A stretch of 37,472 bases of DNA from Vicinamibacterales bacterium (GCA_937766455.1 CALLXD010000075.1:1-37472), one strand, 5' to 3'; shown: positions 16,644 to 26,211, counted from the stretch's first letter. Notes: generated by a model not told the origin, from the sequence alone. Numbers and translations are program-made.

Positions 16644-17981
16644 TTACTTCTTGATGCTGTAGACCTTTGACTGCGTTCGGATGAGCAGGCGGTCTCCGAC
16701 GATCGCCGGAGACGCCAGGGCCATTTCGTCGAGACTATTGACGCCCATGACCTCGAACTCACGACCGGCCCGGATGACGTAGGTGTCGCCCTGTTCGCTC
16801 AGTGCGAAGATCTTGCCGTTGTAGGCCCACGGCGAGGACGTGAAGCTTGCCGCCACCTGGACTCGGTGCTGGTAGATCAGCTCTCCCGTCAGCACGTCGT
16901 AGCTTTCGAAGAATCCCCGGTCCAGCAGGCTGTAGTAGATGTCGCCGTAGACCAGCGGCGAGGTGTTGTAGTTGCCCCCTTTGGGCTGATACCACGCGAC
17001 GTACTCGTTGGACGTTGCGCCGTCTCGCAGTGAAATGTCTCCACTGGCTCCCGGACGAATGGCGTAGGCCGGCCGGTGTTCGTCACGAAAATACCCTGAA
17101 TTCACAAACACGAGGCCGTGGCTCGAGAACGGGGTGGCAATTGAGGCCCAGGACATCTGGCCGTTCATCTCCCACAACAGATTCCCGTCGAGGTCATAGG
17201 AACGGATGCGGTTTACGCCCGAGGTGACAATCTCCGTGCGCTGGTCGTTCTCCCAAATATAGGGGCTGGCCCAGGTTGAGACTTCCTCGCGGGCGGTGCG
17301 CCAGATCTCTTCGCCGGTGCGCTTGTCGAGCGCCGCCAACCACGACTCCTCTTCGTTGTCATACAGCACGATCAACTTGTCGTCGTGCAAGACCGGTGAA
17401 GAGGCGGAGCCCCAGCCTGACTTGGTGCGTTTGTGCGGAATCAGGACGCTCCAGACCTCGTTGCCGTCCATATCGAACGTGAAGAGACCGAGTTCGCCGA
17501 AGCGCACATAGACTCGCTCGCCGTCCGTGGTCGGGGTTTCCGACGCGTAGCTGTTCTTCATGTGGCGGGGGAAGTCCGGGCGTCCTGACTTCACCGACCG
17601 CTGCCACAATACGTCGCCTGACTCGAGGTCCAGGCAATAGACGAGCCAATCGTGCTCCAGCGGCGGCGGTTCGGGACGGCCGTTCGCCGCGTAGAGTCCG
17701 GGTTTTGGTTGCTCGAAGTCACCCTTCGCCGTCACGGTGGTGAGGAACACCCGGTTGCCCCAGACTACCGGGCTCGACCATCCGATGCCCGGAATGTCCG
17801 CCACCCACTCGACGTTCTCCGTCTCGCTCCAGGTTTCCGGCAGGTTGGGGTTGTCGGCGACCGTCGCGTTCATGGTCGGACCGCGAAAGTGCGGCCAGTT
17901 GTCGTTCGCGGCGGAGACCACGGTGGCGGTCATCGCCAGGACCGACGCGAAGGCAATCCAACGGATGCTGGTGCGAGTCAT
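16644..17981 (-). CDS. Exported PQQ-like beta-propeller repeat protein
   Basis: The protein has 445 aa from the ATG at 17981, giving a signal peptide (MTRTSIRWIAFASVLAMTAT, cut near VVSAAND). It opens with NWPHFRGPTMNATVADNPNL, the standard start of outer-membrane-associated PQQ_2 propeller proteins. Repeated blades follow (VEWVADIPGIGWSSPVVWGN, CLDLESGDVLWQRSVKSG, LDKRTGEEIWRTAREEVSTW, YDVLTGELIYQHRVQVAAS). These proteins fold like PQQ dehydrogenases or BamB but often lack cofactor ligands; no catalytic function is supported. It is periplasmic and the last gene of the minus-strand run from 22506. Confidence 0.85.
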   Translation of the reverse strand: MTRTSIRWIAFASVLAMTATVVSAANDNWPHFRGPTMNATVADNPNLPETWSETENVEWVADIPGIGWSSPVVWGNRVFLTTVTAKGDFEQPKPGLYAANGRPEPPPLEHDWLVYCLDLESGDVLWQRSVKSGRPDFPRHMKNSYASETPTTDGERVYVRFGELGLFTFDMDGNEVWSVLIPHKRTKSGWGSASSPVLHDDKLIVLYDNEEESWLAALDKRTGEEIWRTAREEVSTWASPYIWENDQRTEIVTSGVNRIRSYDLDGNLLWEMNGQMSWASIATPFSSHGLVFVNSGYFRDEHRPAYAIRPGASGDISLRDGATSNEYVAWYQPKGGNYNTSPLVYGDIYYSLLDRGFFESYDVLTGELIYQHRVQVAASFTSSPWAYNGKIFALSEQGDTYVIRAGREFEVMGVNSLDEMALASPAIVGDRLLIRTQSKVYSIKK

Positions 17982-18046
17982 GTGCGTAGCTCTCTTTTTA
18001 AGGTGCAAACGTCGCAAAGCCTTCAGGCTAGCCGCGCAACAACTAT

Positions 18047-18601
18047 TCAGCGCCCAGGCAGCATCAGGTGGGCCGAAGTGGTGCCTGGCTCCATGATCCA
18101 GCTGCCGGTCCTGGTGTAGCTCCCCTGGTCCGGGAGGCCGAGCGACTCCGCCGTTGCGAACGGCACCGCCAGGGTGAGGTGGATGTTCGCCGAGTCGGCG
18201 TCTTCTCCGTTCAGTGTGTAGTAGACACTCCCGAACTTCGAGACTTCACGAGAACCGTCAGCTTCGGCGGCATCGCGCATCGCGCGGATCTCCTCTGCCG
18301 TCTTGCCCGACATATTCCACGCGCGATTCTGTTTGACGCGGTCCAGGTTCTCCTCGCTCGAGCACTGCACGCTGAACGAGCGGGTCGGTTCGTCAGAGCG
18401 GTCCCAGCACATGAGCCCGTTCGAACCGTCTCGGAGCACCTCATGACTCCCATCCGTCTCCATGCGGATCACCATGGCATCCGCCTGCATCGCCGGCGGT
18501 GCTGCCCGTGTGGCTCGCGCAATAACCTCTGCGTGAGACTGCGCCTGCGCAGGAACTGTTGCCAAGAACAAGGTGCCGACCGCGAGCACGAACCGTTTCA
18601 T
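18047..18601 (-). CDS. Small exported protein of unknown function
   Basis: The protein has 184 aa from the ATG at 18601, with a strong GGAGG upstream. The signal peptide MKRFVLAVGTLFLATVPAQA is cut before QSHAE. The mature protein is acidic, with two cysteines (LMCWDRS, VQCSSEEN) that could form a disulfide, and an NGEDADSANIHLTLAVPFAT stretch. I recognise no family. The upstream gap 18602-18762 to bioB holds no other gene. Confidence 0.75.
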   Translation of the reverse strand: MKRFVLAVGTLFLATVPAQAQSHAEVIARATRAAPPAMQADAMVIRMETDGSHEVLRDGSNGLMCWDRSDEPTRSFSVQCSSEENLDRVKQNRAWNMSGKTAEEIRAMRDAAEADGSREVSKFGSVYYTLNGEDADSANIHLTLAVPFATAESLGLPDQGSYTRTGSWIMEPGTTSAHLMLPGR

Positions 18602-18762
18602 CGTAACGCCTCCATTTTCGACCAGACTGGCCATCGGGTGGCCACGAGAGTGACCACAATCATCGCATGGTGTGACGCCGTTGGCTGCGCCGACCCGAGT
18701 CTCTATCCCGCCGCCGGAGCGCACCATCGGTCGCTCGCAGAGACGGCCCTGCGGCCCTCTGC

Positions 18763-19746
18763 CTAGGCCGTACTTGTCTCGGAGTCGTTCAACCGATGCA
18801 GACCGAGTCGGGTGAGCAGTGCCTGGTCTGCAGTCGCTTCGGGGTTGGGCGTGGTCAGCAACTGATCGCCGAGAAAAATTGAATCGGCGCCCGCAAGGAA
18901 GCACAGCGCCTGGGTCGACTCGTTCAATTGCAGTCGTCCGGCACTGAGCCGTACCCAGGTCTTCGGCATCAAAATACGGGCCACCGCCACCATGCGAACG
19001 AGGTCGTCCCAGGGGACCGGGTCCTGATTGGCCAGTGGCGTTCCCTCGACCGTGACCAATGTGTTGATCGGCACGCTTTCCGGTTGCGGGTCCTGGCTGG
19101 CCAGCTCGAACAGCAGGTCGATACGGTCACTGGGCTGCTCACCCATGCCGAGGATTCCGCCGCAGCACACTTTCATCCCCGCCTCGCGCACCGTGCGCAA
19201 CGTGCGTCGCCGGTCTTCGTAGGTGCGGGTGCCGACGATGTCGCGGTAGAAATCTGGGCCGGTATCCAAATTGTGGTTGTAGTAGTCGAGCCCGGCGTCC
19301 CGCAGCCGATGCGCGTGGTGCGGCTCGACCATGCCCAGCGTGGCGCAGGTTTCAAGCCCGAGCGCTTTCACGGAGCGGACCATGTCCAGCACCTGGTCAA
19401 ACTCGGGACCGTCGCTGACAGACCGCCATGCGGCGCCCAGGCAGAACCGATCGGCCCCGTTGTCGCGCGCGGCGGTTGCGGCATCTCGCACCGCGTCCAC
19501 GCTCATGAGCGTGCTTGATTCGACTCCGGTCTCGTAGTGCGCCGACTGCGGACAGTAGGCGCAGTCCTCGGGGCAGCCGCCGGTCTTCACGCTGAGCAGG
19601 GCGGCGCACTGGACTTCTGAGGGATCGCGATGCGCTCGGTGGGTCTGGCTCGCACGGAAGACGAGGTCGAGGAGGCGACCGTCGTACAGAGCCGCGACCG
19701 TGTCTCGCGTGATCGGGCCTGCTGTGGCACCTGGTGAACTGGACAT
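18763..19746 (-). CDS. bioB: Biotin synthase
   Basis: The protein has 327 aa, the usual BioB length. The radical-SAM cluster ligands are Cys58, Cys62 and Cys65 (TGGCPEDCAYCPQSAHY). Further conserved blocks are CLGAAWR, CATLGMVEPHHAHRL, DYYNHNLDTGPDFY, CCGGILGMGE and the Arg-containing VRLSAGR, which helps hold the second iron-sulfur cluster. It inserts sulfur into dethiobiotin to make biotin in the cytoplasm. No bioA, bioD or bioF neighbour is present, so the pathway is dispersed. It follows the DUF418 gene by 33 bases on the same strand. Confidence 0.97.
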   Translation of the reverse strand: MSSSPGATAGPITRDTVAALYDGRLLDLVFRASQTHRAHRDPSEVQCAALLSVKTGGCPEDCAYCPQSAHYETGVESSTLMSVDAVRDAATAARDNGADRFCLGAAWRSVSDGPEFDQVLDMVRSVKALGLETCATLGMVEPHHAHRLRDAGLDYYNHNLDTGPDFYRDIVGTRTYEDRRRTLRTVREAGMKVCCGGILGMGEQPSDRIDLLFELASQDPQPESVPINTLVTVEGTPLANQDPVPWDDLVRMVAVARILMPKTWVRLSAGRLQLNESTQALCFLAGADSIFLGDQLLTTPNPEATADQALLTRLGLHRLNDSETSTA

Positions 19747-19779
19747 ATCTCTTGATCTTATCCCGAGCGCTGCCGGCCG

Positions 19780-20931
19780 CTAGCGCTCGAGGCGTAGCGG
19801 TTGCGGGCAGCCGTAGGTTGCCGAACGCCACAGCCACTCCGCCGGGCCGAAGCGGAAGCGCGCGATCCACCAACGACTGGCCACGACCTGCACCAGAAAG
19901 ATGAGGCCCACCAGTGGTAGCCCCGTGACGATCCCGAGTCGGCCGTGTAGCCCCGCCCCGTAGCCGTAGAGCAGTGTGGTCGCCACGGCCGTTTGCAGGA
20001 GGTAGTTGCTCAGCGCCATCCGGCCCACCGAGGCCAGCCCGCTGAGCCGACGCTGCCACCGCGCGTGCTTGAGCATCAGCACGATCACGGCGGCGTAAAA
20101 CAGCCCCACCAGAGCGTTGCCGACGTCCAGGAGCGTGAGCATCAGGGGGCGCGCCATAGTTGGCACCATCGCAGGTGCTGCGACCACGAGTGCCAGGATC
20201 GCCGCCTGGAGCCCGACCCCGAGCCCGAGCAGCCACCATCGCGCATGGGCAAGCCCGCCGCCGTCCGTCAGCGCCTGGAGCCGGCCTCGCCGACCCAGGT
20301 AGACGCCCAACACGAAATAGGGGAAGGGCGCCAGCACCCGGATGTCGATCGCGTCGCGCCGAAATCGTGCGAGGTTGTGGCTGAGCAGCTCAGGCAGCCC
20401 GGCCTCTGAGTACACACGTGCGGATTCCGCGATCTCCGGTGGCTGGCCGACCGCCAGACCGTAGAGGACGGGTGGAGCGACCAGCGCGGCGATGCCCACG
20501 GTGATCAGGGCCCGCGTGGACACCGTGCGCAGTGGGAGGAGCAGCAGGCCGAGGAGCGCGTAGCGGTGGAGGATCTCCAGCGGATGTAGCAGTGCGTGGA
20601 CCAGACCGATCAAGAACAAGATGAGCAGACGACGGACGTAGACCGGCGCGAACGCCGCGCCGCGTGTCGTTGCCCGCTCCAGCTGCATGGCGAAACCGAT
20701 GCCGAAGAGCACGGCAAACAGCGTCCAGAACTTGCCGTCGGCCAGGAGCTGGACCAGCGGCCGACCCAACGCGTCCGCGCCGGCTCGCGGCGCCAGCCCC
20801 TGCTGGGAGAAGTACCCGAAGTTGACGACCAGCATCCCGCCGACGGCCCAACCCCTGAGCACATCCAGGGCGAGGACCCGGTCCGTTGCGGACACCGGCG
20901 CGTTCGGACGTCGGGACAGTGGGGTTGTCAC
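19780..20931 (-). CDS. DUF418-domain polytopic membrane protein (YeiB-like)
   Basis: The protein has 383 aa. About eight to ten hydrophobic segments are visible. The N-terminal part has the YeiB/acyltransferase-like opening (RVLALDVLRGWAVGGMLVVN) and KFWTLFAVLFGIGFAMQLER. The C-terminal DUF418 domain closes with RFRFGPAEWLWRSATYGCPQ, the family signature. Function is unknown for the family; a transporter or acyl-transfer role is only suggested by fold relatives. It starts 31 bases after the NosR-like gene ends, on the same strand. Confidence 0.88.
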   Translation of the reverse strand: MTTPLSRRPNAPVSATDRVLALDVLRGWAVGGMLVVNFGYFSQQGLAPRAGADALGRPLVQLLADGKFWTLFAVLFGIGFAMQLERATTRGAAFAPVYVRRLLILFLIGLVHALLHPLEILHRYALLGLLLLPLRTVSTRALITVGIAALVAPPVLYGLAVGQPPEIAESARVYSEAGLPELLSHNLARFRRDAIDIRVLAPFPYFVLGVYLGRRGRLQALTDGGGLAHARWWLLGLGVGLQAAILALVVAAPAMVPTMARPLMLTLLDVGNALVGLFYAAVIVLMLKHARWQRRLSGLASVGRMALSNYLLQTAVATTLLYGYGAGLHGRLGIVTGLPLVGLIFLVQVVASRWWIARFRFGPAEWLWRSATYGCPQPLRLER

Positions 20932-20962
20932 GTGGCGGCAGTATATCTGCCGGTCAGTGTTC

Positions 20963-21994
20963 TTAGCCGGTGACGGCGGTCTTGGCTGAGGACATCGTGG
21001 CCCGCAGCTTGGCGCGCGCCAGAATCAGCCAGTGGGGGCAGCGTGAGGTGTCGTGATACAGCCGTTCGCAGTCGTCACACCGCACGCATTCGGTGAGGAC
21101 GATCTCCGGTCCCCGGATGGCGCCCCACTCGCAGGTTTTCTCGCAGAGTTTGCAGGTGTTGCACGCCGACCAGCGCTTGATCTTGAAGACCGTCAGTTTC
21201 GACAGCAGACCCAGCGCCGCGCCGACGGGGCAGAGGAATCGGCAATACAAATTACGCACGAAGATCGTGGCGATGAGCAGGACCGCAAGGCCGATCCACA
21301 ACCCGGTCGAACCGCGTCGTGTGAAGAGCCAGAACGGCTCGACGTACCGAAATGCGGTGATGTTGGCGGTGACCAGGAAGTACAGCAGCGTACCGCCGAG
21401 GAGACCGTATTTGATCCAGGCGGCCCGTCGTTCCAGCCACGTCGGCACGTCGACGCGGAGGCGCGCCGGGACGAATCGATCCAGTAGCTGGGTCAGCGCC
21501 CCATAGGCGCACACCCGGCCGCAGTAGAGGCGGCCCCACAGGACGGTCGAGACGACGGTGAACCCGGCAAATAGATACCAGGCGAGGTTGTACCGCAAGA
21601 CGGGCATGTTGCCGGTCATGACGCCATAGATGTTGACGACCGAGATCAACTGGCTCTTGGCGAAGCCCATGTAGCCGATTGCGACGACGAACGTCACGTA
21701 TTTCAGCCAGACGCTCTTCCGGAAAAAACTGACCAGGGTCAACGCGGCGAATCCGGTGAAGAGCGCCATATCGAGCGCCTGACTGCGGAGCAAGGTGGCC
21801 CAGGTTTCGACGTCTTCCTCCTCGTCGTCGAAGTTCCACAGATCCTCGCCGTCGTCCTCCGGTCCGTCGAACGCGTCACTGGACGCCGAGTCGGTCGAGT
21901 CGTCTGCGGGTTGGGTCAGAGCGAGGGCCGGGTAGGCCGGACCCGCCCAGAGCAGGAGCAGCACGAGCAGCGGTGTCCAGCAGCGACGTGTCAT
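20963..21994 (-). CDS. NosR/NapH-like polytopic membrane ferredoxin
   Basis: The protein has 343 aa. After a signal-like N-terminus and an acidic linker (DGPEDDGEDLWNFDDEEEDV) come about six membrane segments. Two CxxxC motifs at membrane edges (LYCGRVCAYGAL, LYCRFLCPVGA) are followed by a C-terminal domain with CNTCKLCEKTCEWGA and CVRCDDC clusters for 4Fe-4S centres. This is the arrangement of the C-terminal half of NosR and of NapH/CcoG-like proteins, which carry electrons across the membrane to periplasmic partners. It overlaps the preceding FMN-binding gene by four bases (ATGA). No nosZ, nap or apbE gene is in the window, so the electron acceptor is unknown. Confidence 0.87.
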   Translation of the reverse strand: MTRRCWTPLLVLLLLWAGPAYPALALTQPADDSTDSASSDAFDGPEDDGEDLWNFDDEEEDVETWATLLRSQALDMALFTGFAALTLVSFFRKSVWLKYVTFVVAIGYMGFAKSQLISVVNIYGVMTGNMPVLRYNLAWYLFAGFTVVSTVLWGRLYCGRVCAYGALTQLLDRFVPARLRVDVPTWLERRAAWIKYGLLGGTLLYFLVTANITAFRYVEPFWLFTRRGSTGLWIGLAVLLIATIFVRNLYCRFLCPVGAALGLLSKLTVFKIKRWSACNTCKLCEKTCEWGAIRGPEIVLTECVRCDDCERLYHDTSRCPHWLILARAKLRATMSSAKTAVTG

Positions 21995-22506
21995 CTGGCG
22001 TTGGCGGCGACCAGGAACCGTTTGGCGAGTCGCCGAGAACCGTTGCGGATGGCCCGGGATGCCGACCGCACCGAGATGGTCGCCGTCGCCACCGCGTCAA
22101 TGTCCGATCCGACGCGGAAGCGCTCGCGAATGCTCTTTTGCACGAACTGCGCCGCGAACTCCGGGGTATCGACCGAGAAGGAACCATAGGGCTCCTGGTG
22201 TCTGACGACCAAGATCCCGGTAACGCGTGCGGTCAGGTCTATCCCGACCAGTATCTGAATCGGGCCGTCGTATCCCCGTTCCAGTGGTTCGAGGTCCGTC
22301 GTGTAGAACGCGTAGCCCATGAGCGTCCGCTCGCTGCCGGTGCCGGAATAGGCCTTGAAATGCGGGGGCGTGCCCTCCTTCGGAGAGAAGGACGTCGCAT
22401 CAGGCAACAGCCCGGACAGCCGATCTCTTACCATCGGGTCCAGGGCAGGCTGCCCATGCAGACCGACCACGGCGACGAACAGCAGCGGGAGCGTCAGGAA
22501 TCTCAT
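21991..22506 (-). CDS. Exported FMN-binding domain protein (NosR N-terminal-like)
   Basis: The protein has 171 aa. The signal peptide MRFLTLPLLFVAVVGLHGQP leads an FMN_bind domain (YDGPIQILVGIDLTARVTGI; PEFAAQFV). The flavin attachment site is DAVATATIS (about residues 138-146), where relatives read D-x-x-[ST]-G-A-T-x-[ST]. The acceptor threonine is kept but the preceding Ser-Gly is Ala-Thr. FMN would be attached through a phosphoester by ApbE in the periplasm. Coupling to the membrane ferredoxin shows the two act together, in effect a NosR split into two chains. Confidence 0.85.
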   Translation of the reverse strand: MRFLTLPLLFVAVVGLHGQPALDPMVRDRLSGLLPDATSFSPKEGTPPHFKAYSGTGSERTLMGYAFYTTDLEPLERGYDGPIQILVGIDLTARVTGILVVRHQEPYGSFSVDTPEFAAQFVQKSIRERFRVGSDIDAVATATISVRSASRAIRNGSRRLAKRFLVAANAR

Positions 22507-22554
22507 CAGGGTTGCAGATAGAATTCCACGGAGTGTAACGCACTAGGGGGATAC

Positions 22555-23028
22555 ATGCTGTCGATCACACCGGGCTCGCACCGTGGACTTCTGGTCCCAC
22601 TGTTCATCATGTCGCTCGTCCCGGCTGGCGAGGCATCGGCTCAAGACCGATTGCTGAATGCCACCGGTCTTGACTGCGCGTTCAGCACGATCTCGACGGG
22701 TGGATGGGCTGATAGTGAGGCCGGGGCCGAGGTGGCGCCGTCGACCTTGTCGCTTCGATTCGAGGAAATCGACACCGACGGCGCCTCGGCGGAAATCGTC
22801 GGGCCCTACGGCGCGTCGCAGATCATCGTGCGCCAGACTGGGGACTATCTCCACCTGGTGCAAATGTTTACCGTCGGGCCGCTGTACTCGACGACCGTCA
22901 TCGACCGTGAGACGAAGGACGGTCGTTTCATGGCGGTGCACACCCGTCACGAGTACACAGATACGCAGCTGATTGGGTTCACTTCCAGGCCAGAGCAGTA
23001 CTACGGTGACTGCGCAATAGAACCGTAG
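22555..23028 (+). CDS. Small exported protein of unknown function
   Basis: The protein has 157 aa, with GGGGGAT before the ATG. The N-terminus is signal-like (SHRGLLVPLFIMSLVPAGEA, cut near ASAQD). The mature part carries two cysteines (TGLDCAF, YYGDCAIEP) near its ends, likely a disulfide, and beta-rich segments such as SQIIVRQTGDYLHLVQMFTV. I recognise no family. It is divergent from the FMN-binding gene, and 48 bases separate the two starts. Confidence 0.72.
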   Translation: MLSITPGSHRGLLVPLFIMSLVPAGEASAQDRLLNATGLDCAFSTISTGGWADSEAGAEVAPSTLSLRFEEIDTDGASAEIVGPYGASQIIVRQTGDYLHLVQMFTVGPLYSTTVIDRETKDGRFMAVHTRHEYTDTQLIGFTSRPEQYYGDCAIEP

Positions 23029-23079
23029 TCGACCCACCCGGCGCCCGGCGCCCTCCGCGGTCGTCCCTGAGCGACATTG

Positions 23080-25728
23080 ATGCTGAACTGTCTCATGCGT
23101 GGGTCCCTCGGTCGCACCATCGGCGCGGCGGTGGGGCTGGTCATGCTGGTGGGATGTGGAGGAGAGACCGGGACGCCGTCATCGTCGGAGGTCGAGTCCA
23201 CTATTGCCGAGGGGGTGTCATGGGCGTTGGCCGAGCGACGCGCCGCGACGTTGTCCGACATCGCGTATGCGTACCGGCTTACAGTGCCGCGCCAGCGCGA
23301 GACCCCGATCCACGGGACCGTCCTGACCGAGTTTGTCTGGGAGGACGGCCAGCGTCGGGACCTCGTCCTCGACTTCTTGCATGCCGCTGAGCGTGTGCGT
23401 ACGGTGCGCGCGAACGGCGTATCTGTCGCGTGGCGGACCAGCCAGGACCATCTCATCGTGCCGGCGTCGGCGCTCACCTCTGGAGAGCGCAACGAGGTCG
23501 CGGTCGAGTTCACGGCCGGGGACGAGGCGCTGAACCGCAGCGACGCGTTTCTCTACACACTGTTCGTCCCAGATCGAGCGCACTTTTCGCTGCCGCTCTT
23601 CGACCAGCCGAATCTCAAGGCCCGGTTCTCGTTGACGCTCGAGGTGCCGGATGACTGGGAGGCCGTGGCCAACGGCCAGGCGCTCGACCCGACGCCGCTG
23701 CCGCCCGAGTCGGCCAATCGTGCCGTCTACCGGTTTGCGCAAACCGAACCGATTTCAACGTATCTCTTCGCGTTCGCGGTCGGGGACTTTCAGATCGCCA
23801 CGGCTGAACGCGACGGTCGCACGCTGCGGATGTTCTATCGGGAGACCGACGTCGACACGGTGGCCCGCAACCGCGACGCCATTTTTGACCTGCATGCGGC
23901 ATCGCTGGCCTGGTTGGAGGACTACACCCAGATCACCTACCCCTTTGGGAAGTTTGACTTCGTCCTGCTGCCGCCATTCCAGTACGGCGGGATGGAGCAC
24001 CCCGGCGCTGTTTTTTACCGTGAATCGAACCTGTTGCTCGACGAGTCCGCGACCCAGGGGCAGTTTCTGGGCCGCGCCAGTCTCATCGCGCACGAGACGG
24101 CGCATATGTGGTTCGGCGACCTGGTGACGATGAATTGGTTCGATGACGTGTGGACCAAAGAAGTCTTCGCTAATTTCATGGCGGCGAAGATTGTCCACCC
24201 CTCGTTCCCCGACGTGAACCACGACCTGCGGTTCTTCCTCGCGCACCACGACCGTGCGTATGCTGTGGATCGGACGACCGGCGCGAACCCGATTCATCAG
24301 CCGCTGGAGAACCTTCGGGAGGCAGGCGCCCTCTACGGCCCGATCATCTACGAGAAGGCGCCCATCGTCATGCGGCAGCTCGAGCGCCTCGTTGGTGAGG
24401 AGTCGTTCAGGGACGGACTACGCGAATACCTCGACACGTTTCGCTACGGCAACGCCACCTGGCCCGACCTCATCCAGATTCTGGACACCCGTTCCGACCG
24501 TGATTTGGCCGCTTGGAGCGCCGCGTGGGTCGAAGAACCCGGTCGGCCGGTCATCGACGTTGTCGTTGACGCCGCGCCCCGACCGGGGTCTCGCACCTCG
24601 GTGACGCTCCACCAGACCGACCCGGATGGCCGCGGCCGCCTATGGCCGCAACAGCTCGAGGTGCTCCTGGCGTACGACGAGGGGGACGTGCGGGTTCCCG
24701 CCTCGTTGTCGGCGGCGTCTGTGGCGGTCGACGTCGGGGTCGCGCGGGAACCGCCGCGCTTCATCCTGCCCAACGCCGCCGGCCTCGAGTATGGCCGTTT
24801 TCGACTCGATAACCGCAGTCGGGACGCGTTACTGGCCGAGCTTCCCGGACTCAGCGATCCGCTTGTTCGAGGCATCGGCTGGGCGACGCTGTGGGACGAC
24901 GTGCTCGATGGCGAGATTGCACCGGAGCTGTGGATCGATCGCCTCCTGGCGGGCCTGGCCGCGGAGACGGTCGAGCAGAACACCCAGCGCCTGCTCGGCT
25001 ATCTGCGCACGACCTACTGGCGTTTCCTCAGCGCCGAGCGCCGACAGCTCCGGGCTGGTGTCCTGGAGGACGCGCTGTGGTCTGGCATGCTCGGCAGCCG
25101 GCCACCGACGCTCAAGGCGACGTATTTCCACGCCTGGCGCGGCATCGTCGAGTCCGACGCCGGGGTCGCGCGCATGCGGCAGATCTGGTCGGGCGACCAG
25201 GAGGTGCCCGGCGTGAGTCTTTCGGAGACCGACTTTGTCGCGTTGGCCGAAGAACTGGCGCTACGCGAGGTGGTGGACCTCTCCGAGGTGCTGGATCGGC
25301 AGGCTGGGCGTATTGAGAACGCGGATCGTCTGGCGCGTTTTCTCTTTGTCCGGCCGGCGCTGTCCCCCGACCCGGAGGTGCGCGAGGCGTTCTTTCGCGG
25401 CCTGGCTGACCCGGCCGAGCGCGAGCGAGAGCCCTGGGTGGTCGCCGCCGTCACCTACTTGCACCATCCGAGCCGTGCCGGTCATGCGCGACAATTCATC
25501 GGGCCCAGTCTGGAGATGCTCGAGGAGATTCAGCGCACCGGGGATATCTTCTTTCCGTCAAATTGGCTGAGCGCGACCCTCGGTGGGCACGGGTCCGAGG
25601 AGGCGGCGGCGACGGTGCGAGCATTTCTGGACGGGAAGGGGTCGGACTATCCTGCGCGTCTCCGTGAGAAGGTGCTGCAGGCCGCTGATCTGCTATTTCG
25701 TGCGGCCGCCTTGTCAGACAGGCTCTGA
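23080..25728 (+). CDS. M1-family aminopeptidase N-like lipoprotein
   Basis: The protein has 882 aa, close to PepN length. Starts at 23077 (TTG), 23080 and 23095 are possible; the N-terminus GRTIGAAVGLVMLVGC is a lipoprotein signal, so the enzyme is probably anchored outside the cytoplasm, unlike cytoplasmic E. coli PepN. The exopeptidase motif is GGMEH (303-307). The zinc site is HETAH (338-342) plus Glu361 in WTKEVF, with the correct 18-residue spacing; the WxxEGF-type block reads DVWTKEVFANF. A beta domain and an alpha-helical ERAP1-like C-terminal domain follow. It would trim N-terminal residues from peptides for nutrition. Its 3' end overlaps the convergent hemerythrin gene by 15 bases. 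Confidence 0.93.
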   Translation: MLNCLMRGSLGRTIGAAVGLVMLVGCGGETGTPSSSEVESTIAEGVSWALAERRAATLSDIAYAYRLTVPRQRETPIHGTVLTEFVWEDGQRRDLVLDFLHAAERVRTVRANGVSVAWRTSQDHLIVPASALTSGERNEVAVEFTAGDEALNRSDAFLYTLFVPDRAHFSLPLFDQPNLKARFSLTLEVPDDWEAVANGQALDPTPLPPESANRAVYRFAQTEPISTYLFAFAVGDFQIATAERDGRTLRMFYRETDVDTVARNRDAIFDLHAASLAWLEDYTQITYPFGKFDFVLLPPFQYGGMEHPGAVFYRESNLLLDESATQGQFLGRASLIAHETAHMWFGDLVTMNWFDDVWTKEVFANFMAAKIVHPSFPDVNHDLRFFLAHHDRAYAVDRTTGANPIHQPLENLREAGALYGPIIYEKAPIVMRQLERLVGEESFRDGLREYLDTFRYGNATWPDLIQILDTRSDRDLAAWSAAWVEEPGRPVIDVVVDAAPRPGSRTSVTLHQTDPDGRGRLWPQQLEVLLAYDEGDVRVPASLSAASVAVDVGVAREPPRFILPNAAGLEYGRFRLDNRSRDALLAELPGLSDPLVRGIGWATLWDDVLDGEIAPELWIDRLLAGLAAETVEQNTQRLLGYLRTTYWRFLSAERRQLRAGVLEDALWSGMLGSRPPTLKATYFHAWRGIVESDAGVARMRQIWSGDQEVPGVSLSETDFVALAEELALREVVDLSEVLDRQAGRIENADRLARFLFVRPALSPDPEVREAFFRGLADPAEREREPWVVAAVTYLHHPSRAGHARQFIGPSLEMLEEIQRTGDIFFPSNWLSATLGGHGSEEAAATVRAFLDGKGSDYPARLREKVLQAADLLFRAAALSDRL

Positions 25729-26211
25729 GCTGATTCGGCAGGAAGGTCCCCGGGGCGGGAGTCGCGCGAGCGCGGCGCCAACGGCCTCCAGTTCCGCCGG
25801 ACCCAACTCCTCCTGCATCGCCTCGAACAGGACACGTTCCTCGGTCCGGATGTGCGACTCGAGCAGTTTCCCCAGTGCAGGTAGCCGCTGGTCCAGTGCT
25901 GACGTCGGATCAGTCTCAAGGTCGCGGACGTGCTTGCGAATTTGTTCGTGTTCGGCGATCAGGTCGGAGACCATCGCCGCCCCGTCCGTGACGCCCTGGG
26001 CCACGACCGGGTAGACCGACTGCTCCTCGGCCTCGAAGTGCGCACGCAACGTCTCACTGAAGAACGCCGTGACGCGGTCAACCTGCGCTCGTCGGTCTGG
26101 GGGCCAATCCGAGCGCGGCGCGGTGGCACGGCCCAGAATCAACCCGCGCGCCACCACCAGGGCGTCGTGGTGGTCGTGTGAGAGTGGAATCAGCGCGGGG
26201 TGTCGCTTCAC
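25714..26211 (-). CDS. Hemerythrin HHE-domain protein
   Basis: The protein has 165 aa from a GTG at 26211 with GGGG upstream. It is a four-helix bundle with the expected iron ligands: PLSHDHHDAL on helix 1, LRAHFEAEEQSVYP on helix 2, IAEHEQIRKHV on helix 3 and ESHIRTEERVLFEAMQEE on helix 4. Such proteins carry a di-iron centre and bind O2 or respond to iron, oxygen or nitric oxide. The partner here is unknown. It is the only leftward gene in this stretch and its stop lies inside the aminopeptidase coding region. Confidence 0.88.
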   Translation of the reverse strand: MKRHPALIPLSHDHHDALVVARGLILGRATAPRSDWPPDRRAQVDRVTAFFSETLRAHFEAEEQSVYPVVAQGVTDGAAMVSDLIAEHEQIRKHVRDLETDPTSALDQRLPALGKLLESHIRTEERVLFEAMQEELGPAELEAVGAALARLPPRGPSCRISSEPV

